Below are positions 22,542 through 32,339 of a stretch of 64,000 nucleotides of DNA, in pieces (position 1 is the first letter of the stretch; the number at the start of each line of letters is the position of its first letter). Made by a program: the position numbers and the translations under genes. The DNA is from Ehretia macrophylla. Its lineage: Eukaryota > Streptophyta > Magnoliopsida > Boraginales > Ehretiaceae. The notes beneath the pieces were generated by a model. That model was not told the origin of the DNA. It saw nothing but the letters and a program-made list of their open reading frames with translations, and did not search any database. Where the stretch lies: assembly GCA_037974665.1 (NCBI GenBank), contig CM075764.1, forward strand, positions 115,320,325-115,384,324, in the 5' to 3' direction.

Positions 22542-23047
22542 TCATTCTTTAACGACTATTGCCCTATTGCCAAAGACTCTACTGTTCAACACACAAGTAT
22601 AATTTAAGACCTTCAATAGCAGAAAAGGGAAGTGCTGCAGTTAACTAGGCTCTGAGACCACTAAGGGGAAGGGAAGAAGCGGGAGGCGGAGGAAGACATG
22701 GCCAAAGGCTTTAGTTTGAGAGAGAGAAGTGGAGGATATGTTTTAATCCCAATCTAACTCTGCCCCTTTAGTCAGGGGTTCTTCATTATTCATAGGCAAA
22801 CCATTACAAAGCCTAATAATACAAGTAGAATATTCACTATTCCTGACAAGGGCTAAAGAAGCTTTCTTTAATAAAGGAAAAACTGACATGACATAAAGAT
22901 ATTCCTAATAATTCACAATAAGACAATCCTGACGCGACTAAAGCGGTTTCCTTTATTAAAGGAAATCTCACTTATTACAAACAGACAAACGAGGCATGAC
23001 TTTAAAGGGAATCTGAAGTGACAAAAGATTCCTGTCATATCCTACTA
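22542..23047 (-). promoter_or_regulatory. EPRV control region of mini-unit C
   Basis: Complete set of elements, but the TATA box is mutated to CTATGAATA (22787-22795). Upstream ORF 22699-22661 (MSSSASRFFPSP) ends at the primer site 22660-22648. Confidence 0.72.
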
Positions 23048-23623
23048 TTACAACATTACAAACCTATTTACATGACACGAAGCTTTATTATAGGGTCCGC
23101 CCGGGATTCCTGGAATCTTGTTATGCCATATGGTATCTAGTAAAGAGACTAGACAAGAGATATTCTTTACGGCAAGGAAACTAGGCTGTAAGGTTGGACG
23201 AATGGCTCCAAGGTATAAACCTTTGTAACCTTTCTGTCTATATCTACGAAGATCAGGTTCAGAAAGTATGAGAAGGTAGGTTTCTGAGCGGGAAGAGGAT
23301 ATGGATTGTATAGAGACTGTAGAGGATTTGTACACGGTTGTAAGGACTGTTGGCTTGATAAGTAATAGAGATTTGAACTTTTGTGTGAGTTGGGAAGTTT
23401 GGTAATATGAGTATGGGTTTAACGGGGCGAGTTTGAAGAGTTCTCCTAGTTTGGTAGATGGAGGTGTTTGGGTTATGTCTACCTTATAATGAGATGCGGA
23501 AGGATCAAAGGAAGTGAGTTCAGAGTTGTTAGCAACAACTTCTTGTTCTGGCAGGGGAAGATCAGCCATGGTAGATACACTGGTCAGGACTGGACTTACT
23601 GCGGGACTTACGATGCCTTTCAT
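23048..23623 (-). CDS. EPRV mini-unit D: open chimeric ORF of 191 codons
   Basis: An uninterrupted ORF starting MKGIVSPAVSP. It holds the first ~170 residues of the movement protein (through GYKGLYLGAIRPTLQPSF and LVSLLDTIW) and then about 20 residues from normally non-coding 3' sequence (KIPGIPGGPYNKAS...). In full copies the movement protein continues through the VEPNF block and the Cys/His cluster, all missing here. The DTRW motif reads DTIW, so a conserved Arg is lost. It has its own control region with an intact TATA box (23857-23865), an 11-codon upstream ORF and a primer site. Whether it is expressed is unknown. Confidence 0.6.
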   Translation of the reverse strand: MKGIVSPAVSPVLTSVSTMADLPLPEQEVVANNSELTSFDPSASHYKVDITQTPPSTKLGELFKLAPLNPYSYYQTSQLTQKFKSLLLIKPTVLTTVYKSSTVSIQSISSSRSETYLLILSEPDLRRYRQKGYKGLYLGAIRPTLQPSFLAVKNISCLVSLLDTIWHNKIPGIPGGPYNKASCHVNRFVML

Positions 23624-24188
23624 TCACTCTTTAAAGGCTATTTCCCTATTGCCAAAGACTATAGTGTTCAACACACAAGTATATTTTAAGACTTTCAATA
23701 CCAAAATAGGGAAGTGCTATAGTTAACTAGGCTCTAAGACCACTAAGGGGAAGGGAAGGAGCGGGAGGTGGAAGACATGGTTAAAGTGAGAGAGAGAAGT
23801 AGAGGATGTGTTTTATTCCTAATCTAACTCTGCCCCTTTAGTCAGGGGTTCTTCATTATTTATAGGCAAACCATTACAAAGCCTAATAATACAAGCGGAA
23901 TCTTCACTATTCATGACAAAGACTAAAGTAGCTTCCTTTAATAAAAGAAAAGCTGACATGACATAAAGAGATTCCTAATAATTCACAATAAGATAATCCT
24001 GACGTGACTAAAGCAGTTTCTCTTAATAAAGGAAATCTCACTTATTACAAACAGGCAAACGAGACATGACTTTAAAGGGAAAAGATTCTTGTCATATCCT
24101 ATTATTACAACATGACAAACCTATTTACATGACATGAAGCTTCGTCATAAGGTCCACTCGGGATTCCTGGAATCCTGTCTACAATGAG
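23624..24188 (-). promoter_or_regulatory. EPRV control region between E and D
   Basis: TATA box 23857-23865, upstream ORF 23778-23743 (one codon shorter by a 3-base loss), and primer site 23742-23730 with one extra substitution (TGGTCTTAGAGCC). One palindrome has a substitution (near 24020). It follows directly on the stop of copy E, showing the head-to-tail arrangement. Confidence 0.75.
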
Positions 24189-25110
24189 TCACCATCTGTC
24201 ATTATTGAGATCAATATCATCCCACCATTCTTGACTATTTTGGCTAAGGTCTCTCCCCCACGGGTCGTAGTCAGACCCAACGTTTATAGTGGAATAGCCA
24301 ACTTCTTGAGAAAAACTCTGGAAGGCGAGAAGATGCTCATGAAAAGTGGGGCTATCAGGAAAGCGGACGTGCCAAAATTCTCGGGGATCAGAAACATCTA
24401 GACCATGGGCTCTAGTAGTAGCTCTTTTGACGGTAAGGCATTGTTCCCAAGAAATAAAATATTCCCAAGGCTCTTGTCGGAGGTGGAAATGGTTGATTGG
24501 AATGATGGTTGGCGGAATGGCACGATTCCAAACATCTGTGAGGCGAATGATGAAAACTTGTTGGTGCGGAATAATTTGACCGGTGATGAGTGTTGGAGGG
24601 TCAAATGACTTAAACACCTGTGAGAATAGCTTGACGAAGAGGGATTATGGGAAGACACGAACATGTCTCTGGATGAGTTCTGGATCAAAAAGAACTGCCA
24701 TAGGATAATAATTAAGTCAATACCAAAGATACAAGAATTGCATATTTGAAAAGTCATAATTGTTGAAATCAAGAATTGTATCCCATGGTTCTTCATGCTG
24801 GGGATTATATCGAACAACGTTGCGAACATAAAAGACAAAAGATAATGGATCAATAATTCGTCTGAGTTTGATCTCAATGAATTCCTCAAAGAAATCAGTG
24901 ATCTGGCTGCGTGTGAACGCTCGTAGTATTTTGAGTTGAAGTTCCTCAGGAAGGGCTACGAGAAATTGTGCCTATTGATCTAGACTCAAATCATAAAATG
25001 TTTGAGACTGTCCATCAGTGGAATCTGAATTTGAGCTGGAACTGCCTGGAATAAGACTTGGAACAAGGGAAGATGGGAGTGTGCGACCATTTAGATTTAT
25101 CATGCATACA
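24189..25110 (-). pseudogene. EPRV copy E, unrecognised C-terminal extension
   Basis: Ends at TGA (24189-24191) after DIDLNNDRW. The last 142 codons (24617-24189) are open and give the best view of the domain's C-terminal half: hydrophobic ITGQIIPHQQVFIIRLTDVW, then PPTIIPINHFHLRQEPWEYF, HVRFPDSPTFHEHL, and a Ser/Asp/Trp-rich acidic end (SQEWWDDIDL). No catalytic signature is evident. The upstream half contains frame changes. Confidence 0.78.
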
Positions 25111-26900
25111 ACTTTCTCAGATGGTGGTATGCGAGAGAGAAAATCAGCAAGGATATTCTCTTTGCCTGAGATATGTCACATTGTCCAATTGAACTGGGAA
25201 ATCCATTATGTCCATCAGATGAGTTGTGGATCCGGAATATCATTCTGCTTTTTTTTTAGAACACCTTGAAATCCTTTAATATCTATTTCAATAATGAAAG
25301 AATTCTAAGCAAGATAAAACTTGAATTTTTTGATTCCCTGAATAACTGCAAGAACTTCTCTTTTGAAAAAAGGATTATTGCGCTGTGTTGGCGTGAAACA
25401 TCCTGATTTGTAGCCACAGACTTGTCTCTGTCCATTGTCTTCTTCAATGAGGGCTACTGCCCCAAAATTAAGGGAAGCATCAGTCTGCAAGATAAGTTGT
25501 CCTGGACCTGGGATCTTGAGAGGAGGAAGTGCCTGGCATTGTTCCTTTAGCTTCTGAACTGCAACTGTGGCTTCTAAGGACCAATTTCCAATGTTAGATT
25601 TTCGGAGGTACTTGGAAATCTGGCTGGTGTAGTTGGCCAAGGATGGAACAAGCGATGTGGCCTAATTGATCAATCCAAAGAACTACTGGATCTAAGTAAC
25701 AGTTCTGAGCTCATCAGCAAAGTCGAGGACTTTGCTTGATATGTGGTCCTGTAAAAGAATGTGTCCTTCTCTGATTTGCAAATCAAGAAAATCAATAGCA
25801 TTTAGACCAATTTTCTTCTTGGATTCAGCTAGAACTAATTGATGCTGGTGGTGTTCTTCAGCTGTGTTACTAAATACTAACACATCATCAATGTAGACAA
25901 TACAATGTTGCGCAAGGGGTCGGTACACATCATCCATTCTGTGTTGGAACTTGGACGGTGCATTCTTGAGACCGAATGGCATGACGTTCCATTCATAATG
26001 TCCCTGTGGAACCACAAAAGCAGTTTTGAATCTATCAACTTCAGTAATACCAATTTGCCAAAATCCATATTTCATATCAAATTTGGAGAAGAATTTGGCA
26101 TTGGACAGCTTTTGAAGAAGTTGTTCCTTTCGCGGAAGATGGTATCTGATATCCTACAATTGATCATTGAGTTGGCGATAATCTATCACCAATCTTTTCT
26201 TTTCTCGAACTTGTTCATATCTTTTGTTGACATAAAAGGCATGACTTGCCATGGAGATCTGGATGGTTGGATGAGACCTTGCTCAAGTAGTGTTTGAATT
26301 TTAGCTTGACAAAGATCTTCATATTTTGGCATTCCTGGATGAGAGACGGTTTGGTGTGGCATCTGCCAATTTTCTCTATAAGGTAGAGAGACGAAATGCT
26401 TCTCTCTTTCCCAAAAGTTGTTTGGAAGATGACCGCAATAGGAAATGAGGAGGTTTCTTTCTTCATTAAATTCATCATCTTGAATGGTTGAAACTTGTGA
26501 GGGTAATTCCAGTAAGAATACCCAAGGGGTATACTAATTGTGTAGGAATTGGAAACCATCTGTCCGAAATGAGAATGGAGCAAGTAAGGTGAAGAAATCC
26601 ATTCCTAAGGGAATGTCTTCACAACATTGATCATACTGGTAAAAGTTGTGTTGTACTGAGACATATGGGGATAAGTGCATAGGTATGGTCATGGAATGTA
26701 CTTTACTTGCAAATCCCCTACCAGACGCAGTGGTAAAGGTTGCTATGGAGGAAATCCAAAATTCTGGAGGAAGACACTTGGATTTCATCATGGAAATACA
26801 TAAACCAGTGTCTACAAGTGCAATAACATTGATAGGAACATATCCTGGAGGATTTATGAGAAGTTTTATGTAGGGTTTGTATATTTGGCCCGGGGTAAAA
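25111..26900 (-). pseudogene. EPRV copy E, aspartic protease, reverse transcriptase and RNase H
   Basis: Same order as copy B. The protease DTG (about 26810) is intact, and the catalytic RT motif reads YIDDVLVF (about 25885), also intact. RNase H carries QTDASLNFGAVAL. About 35 bp between the HHQH and LVLAES segments (near 25845) is deleted. The longest open pieces are 26075-25692 and 25640-25305. Stops and frame changes break RT between 26220 and 26080 and RNase H near 25670. It is therefore inactive despite intact active-site residues. Confidence 0.88.
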
Positions 26901-28640
26901 GTAGCTTGGGAAGTGGAGAGGATTTGTTGTTCAGTGGTTTGCTGTATTTTGACTATGGAGAGGTTTGGTTTAGAATCAGAGGATTCGGATTCTAAGGTAA
27001 GATCTGAGGATGAGGTTGTATCAAGGTTAATGACGGCTTGATCTGGTTCGGAAGTCCATGTGTATAGTTGGTCATCAAAGTTTTGAGTTGAAATGAACTG
27101 AACAAGCTTGGCTGGTAGCTTCTTGGACTTCTTGAGGTAACAATCCTTTGCAAAATGTCATTTCTTTCCACAAAGAAAATATTTAGTGGAAGAACAGGGT
27201 TTTGATATTTTCTTCACAAATCGGAATTTCTTGAAAGGTTTTCTGGACTTGTGAAACCTTTTCTGATGTTTGCGCTTCTTATATTTCTGACACGAACATG
27301 GAGAGTAGCTGCGAGTATGACAGCCTAACTTTTGGGAATCTTTTCTGCAAAAGGTATCCATTGTTTTCTGCTCGTTACTCTTGAGGAGCTTGCCAAGTCG
27401 CTTGGACTCTCACTGATCTTGAATGAGCTTTCTGGCCATTTAGTACAAGTGAGCAATACTCACTTGTCTTAGATCTGCAATACTGGCTCGTTTGAACTCT
27501 GTTTCGAGCAATTCAGGAAGAGGTTGTGGCATGTTAAAGACGAACGCCTTCTTGATGGTTTATGTATTTTTTCCAAAGATAAAATACAGAGCTTCCTGTC
27601 TAAGATAGTAATCTCCAAGTTTTGCAACTTCACAGCATTTGTTGTGTAAAGACTCCTTTTCTGCATTGTCAATTTCTTGGGCTGTTTGTCCTATGAAAAT
27701 GTTTTGTAGACATCTTAGAAATATCTGGATAGGATCTGCATATGTCAGGATGATTTGTCTTTCTTCTTCTGACAACATTCTTGTCCACCAACTGCAAAGT
27801 GATCCTGTAAAAGTAGCAACAAGACAGTCAATGATATCTCTTATTTCAAGAGTAGGATTTCAGAGAGATTCTCCATTTATCCATGCATCCATTTTCTCAA
27901 GATATTTGAGTCTGTCATCCGGAGGAATTGCATCAATGTTCAAGAATTGCTTGTGATTTGGAGCATATGGGATGAAAACTTTTCCTTCAATGTTTTGTTG
28001 TCTCTGAGGTTTTTGTTGTGGAACCTGTGGGACTTGTGCTTGTGGCGGCTGTTGGTTCCAATGCTCACCAGCTTGGGAAGTTTCTCCCTGGTCACTAGTT
28101 ATTTCTGAATCATCAAGATTTGTTTGTACAGGGTTATGTGTACGTGTTCTTGTGGTGTCCGTGTAGAACGGAGTCACAGGAGTTTGCATAAGAACTGGTC
28201 CTTTGTATGGTAGAATCATCTGAGAAGATGAATCCTTCTCAAATGGATCAAAGGAATCAAAGGACGAAATAACAGAAGAAATTTAATTGAGACCTTCTTT
28301 CTCGTCTTCATCACCCCACCCAATTGGGATAATTTTCTCTTTGGAGTGATAATGAGGAGGTGGTGTGAGATCAACCCAATAGTCTTTTTCGCAATTGCCA
28401 CTAGGTATCTAGACTGTATGATATGGCTTTGGATTATGCTTCCATTGATGAAAGGACTGCTTCTTTAGCTTAGCTGGTTGTTTGAGTTTTTTAGCGAGTT
28501 GTTCTCTTTTTCTTTTGAACTCGTCTAAATCAAGATAATGCTTCTCGGAAGAAGATTTTTGTATGTTGATCATGTTGACACTGTTCCAAGAACGAACTTG
28601 TCCGGAAGGGTTCCGAACTGGAGTGGCTTTCTGCAGTTTT
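26901..28640 (-). pseudogene. EPRV copy E, capsid region with zinc knuckle
   Basis: The longest version of the capsid region in the window. It includes the acidic YWVDLTPPPHY-type segment (about 28350), the SPYKGPVLMQTPVTPFY segment, the Pro/Gln-rich part (28219-27860 open), the DPIQIFLRCLQN core and the knuckle, where the last Cys-proximal codons are altered near 27160. In-frame defects: TAA (27560-27562, shared with B and G), TGA replacing Arg at about 27870 (CGA to TGA), and TGA near 27415. The boundary with the movement protein is not defined. Confidence 0.78.
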
Positions 28641-29996
28641 TTCTAGTTGATTGGAGTCTTCTGGTAGTATATGTGATTCTTGTGGAAAGCCTTGTGGAGG
28701 TCATTATACTGGTCATAACAACCTTGTCTGAGATGATCATGGGCTTGTTTTGTCTATGCAACATGTTCTTTGAGATCTGACCATATCTTTTGAATGGTAG
28801 CATTCTGAGCTTTTGCATTCATGTTACTCCACTTGATTGCTGACTCGATTTGTCCAACATCTTCTGGTCTGGTTTTGGTTACTTTCCATTTACCAACATA
28901 TGGATTATCGGCTTCTCTTGTACAATAGATGTTTTCAGGAAAATTAACATAACATACATATCTAGAGGACCTAGATCTGGTAGCAAAGGGTTTTCTGACA
29001 CAGTGTGGACAGGACTGAGGATGTCCAGCAAGTTGGCATTTTTCACATGGTTCAGCTGGCTGGGATTGTGTTGGAAATGATATGGAGACACGACCTGGTT
29101 CTAGAGGATGTCTAGAGATTCTTGGAGAATCATGGATGATTGGTCAGTTATGGCTTCTTTCATAATCATTTTTCCAACGATGAGGGAAAATGAGTTCATG
29201 TTGGTGTAGATCTTTGGTTGGGTAACATTACTGTCACCTAACACGTGGACTCAAGGCTTACAGTTGTGGCCCATGGAAAAGAGATGTGTTTGGACTTTAT
29301 AGGTCATGGAATGATGGAATGCAACAACAGTTTCATTTGGGTTCATATCAGCTCCATAAAGTTGGATTAGGACCTGAATGGTTTGAGAAAGGGTAGGACG
29401 GGAAAGATCAAGGGTGAAGTTTTGTTCAACCTGGATGAGAACATGGCCATTGTGAAGACCTGCTTCAACGGCACAGATGAGTGCATCATCAAACTTACGC
29501 CACCTGGTATCTAGTAAAGAGACTAGACATGAAACATTCTTTCCGGCAAGGAAACTGGTCTGTAAGGCTAGACGAATGGCTCCAAGGTGTAAACCTTTGT
29601 AACCTTTCTGTCTATATCTACGGATATCAGGTTCAGAAAGTATGGGAAGATAGGTTTATGAGCGGGAAGAGGAAATGGATTGTACAGAGACTGTAGAGGA
29701 TTAGTACACGGGTGTAAGGGCTGCTAGCTTGATAGGTAATAGAGATTTGAGCTTTTGTGTTAGTTGGGAAGTTTGGTAATATGAGTATGGGTTTAAAGGA
29801 GAGAGTTTGAAGAGTTCTCCTGGTTTGGTAGATGGAGGTGTTTGGTTATGTCTACCTCATAATTAGACGCGGAATGATAAAAGGAAGTGACTTCAGAGTT
29901 GTTAGCAACAACTTTTTGATTTGGTGGGGGAAGATCAGCCATGGTGGATACATTGGTCACGACTGGACTTACTGCCGGACTTACGATGCCTTTCAT
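28641..29996 (-). pseudogene. EPRV copy E, movement protein and Cys/His cluster
   Basis: Starts at ATG 29996 (MKGIVSPAVSPVVTNV). The 30K-type core (LGAIRLALQ, SLLDTRW, LIQVEPNF) can be followed on the minus strand at about 29590-29410. Then come the conserved SMGHNCKP and RPSIIHDSPRIS-like segments and the Cys/His cluster CEKCQLAGHPQSCPHC (about 29055-29010). A TAG (28643-28645) sits in the linker to the capsid and is shared with copy G. Frame changes near 29845 and 29200 break it. Confidence 0.8.
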
Positions 29997-30589
29997 TCAC
30001 TCTTTAACGGCTATTGCCCTATTGCCAAGGACTCTAGTGTTCAACACACAAGTATAGTTTAAGACCTTCAATACTAGAATAGGGAAGTGTTACAGTTAAC
30101 TACGCTCTGAGACCGCTAAGGGTTAAGGGAAGGAGCGGGAGGCAGATGAAGAGATGGCTAAAGGCTTTAGTTTGATACAGAGAAGTAGAGGATGTGTTTT
30201 AATCCCAATCTAACTCTGCCCCTTTAGTAAGGGGTTCTTCATTATTTATAGGCAAACGATTACAAAGCCTAATAATACAAGCAGAATCTTCACTATTCCA
30301 GACAAGGACTAAAGCAGCTTCCTTTAATAAAGGAAAAGCTGACATGACATGAAGAGATTCCTAATAATTCACAATAAGACAATCCTAAAGCTATTAAAGC
30401 GGTTTCCTTTAATAAAGGAAATCTCACTTATTACAAACAAACAAACAAGACATGACTTAAAGGGAATCTGAAGTGACAAAACATTCCTGTCATATCCTAT
30501 TATTACAACATATCAAACCTATTTACATGACACGAAGCTTCGTCATGGTGTCCACCAGGGATTCCTAGAATCCTGTCTGCAATGAGTCA
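29997..30589 (-). promoter_or_regulatory. EPRV control region driving copy E
   Basis: TATA box 30243-30251 intact. The primer site (30115-30103) has two further substitutions, the upstream ORF start codon is lost (ATG to ATC, about 30154), and the TGACG motif has become CTAAAGCT (about 30385). It is the most decayed control region in the array. Confidence 0.7.
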
Positions 30590-31108
30590 CCATCTGTCGT
30601 TCTTGAGATCGATATCGTCCCACCACTCCTGACTGTTTTGGGGGGAAGGGAAGGAGTGGGAGGCGGAGGAAGACATTTCTAAAGGCTTTAGTTTGAGAGA
30701 GAGAAGTAGAGGATGTGTTTTAATCCCAATCTAACTCTGCCCCTTTAGTCAGGGGTTCTTCATTATTTATAGGCAAATGATTATAAAGACTAATAATACA
30801 AGCGAAATCTTCACTATTCCTGACAAGGACTAAAGCAGCTTCCTTTAATAAAGGAATAGCTGACATAATATAAAGAGATTCCTAATAATACACAATAAGA
30901 CAATCCCGACGCGACTAAAGTGGTTTCTTTTAATAAAGGAAATCTCACTTATTACAAACAGAAAAACGAGACATTACTTTAAAGGGAATCTGAAGTGACA
31001 AAAGATTCCTGTCATATCCTATTATTACAACATGACAAACCTATTTACATGACACGAAACTTCGTCATGGGGTCCACCCGGGATTCCTGGAATCCTGTCT
31101 GTAACGAG
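30590..31108 (-). repeat. Unit F: duplicated control region with a short tail remnant
   Basis: 30590-30642 is the end of a polyprotein (region of SQEWWDDIDL). It jumps at TTTTGG/GGGGAAGG into the leader just 5' of the primer site, and a second control region follows (TATA 30764-30772, palindromes near 30842 and 30930). The unit holds no coding region and no primer site. The period relative to the preceding TATA box is about 521 bp. Confidence 0.75.
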
Positions 31109-32030
31109 TCACCATCTGTCGTTATTGAGATCGATATCATCCCACCACTCCTGACTGTTTTGGCTAAGATCTCCCCTCCACGGGTCGTAGTCAGACCCAA
31201 GGTCTGCAGTGGAATAGCCATCTTCTTGAGAAAAACTCTTGAAGGCGAGAAGATGCTCATAAAAAGTGGGGCTATCAGGAAAGCAGACGTGCCAAAATTC
31301 ACGGGGATCAGAAACATCTAGACCATGGGCTCTAGCAGTAGCTCTTTTGACGGTAAGGCATTGTTCCCAAGAAATAAAATATTCCCAAGGCTCTTGTCGG
31401 AGGTGAAAATGGTTGATTGGAATGATGGTTGGTGGAATGACACGATTCCAAACATCTGTGAGACGAATGATGAAAACCTGCTGGTGCTATATAACTTGAC
31501 CGGTGATGAGTGTTGGAGGGTCAAATGACTGAAACACCTGTGAGAATAGCTTGATGAAGCGGGATTCTAGGAACACACGAACATGGATTTGGATGAGTTA
31601 TGGATCAAAAAGAACTGTCATAGGATAATAATTAAGCCAATACCAAAGATACAAGAATTGCATCTTTGAAAAGTCGTAATTATTGAAATCAAGAACTGTA
31701 TCCCATGGTTCTTCATGCTGGGGATTATAACAAACAACATTGCGAACATAATAGATAGAGGATAATAGATCAATAATTTGTCTGTGTTTGATCTCAATGA
31801 ATTCCTCAAAGAAATCAGTGATCTGGCTGCGTGTGAATGCTCGTAGGATTTTGAGTTGAAGTTGCTCAGGAAGGGTTACGAGAAATTGTGCCTGTTGATA
31901 TAGACTCAAATCATAAAATGTCAGAGACTGGCCATCAGTGGGATCTGGATTTGAGCTGGAACTTCCTAGAATAAGACCTGGAACAAGGGAATATGGAAGT
32001 GTGCGACCATCTGGATTTACCATGCATACA
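31109..32030 (-). pseudogene. EPRV copy G, unrecognised C-terminal extension
   Basis: Ends at TGA (31109-31111). The N-terminal half of the extension (32083-31598, 161 codons) is open here and shows SSSSNPDPTDGQS, FYDLSLYQQAQFLVTLPEQL, ILRAFTRSQITDFFEEFIEI and the aromatic FLYLWYWLNYYPM stretch. It complements copy E, which is open in the C-terminal half. A 58-bp deletion just upstream (near 32043) removes the RNase H end. Confidence 0.78.
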
Positions 32031-32339
32031 ACTTTCTCGGATGTCGCATTGTCCAATTGAACTGAGAAATCTATTTTGTCCATCGGATGAGTTGTGGATC
32101 CGGAATATCATTCTGCTTTCATTTGAGAACACCCTGAAATCATTTAAAATCTGTTTCAATAATAAAAGGATTCTAAGCAAGATAAAACTTGAATTTTTTG
32201 ATTCCCTGAATAACTGCAAGAACTTCTCTTTTGAAAGAGGGATAGTTACGATGTGCTGGCGTGAAGGATCCTGAAATCCTTTAAAATCTGTTTCAATAAT
32301 AAAGACTTGTCTGTGTCCATTGTCTTCTTCAATGAGGAC
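32031..32339 (-). pseudogene. EPRV copy G, RNase H, distal part
   Basis: Contains the FYLAQNPFIIETDFKGF-type segment and the RNase H tail, with a small templated insertion at 32270-32303. Separated from the rest of RNase H by the solo LTR at 32340. Confidence 0.78.
32335..32339. repeat. Target-site duplication AGGAC, left side of the solo LTR
   Basis: AGGAC matches AGTAC at 34629-34633 with one substitution. Joining the flanks restores RNase H. Confidence 0.7.
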
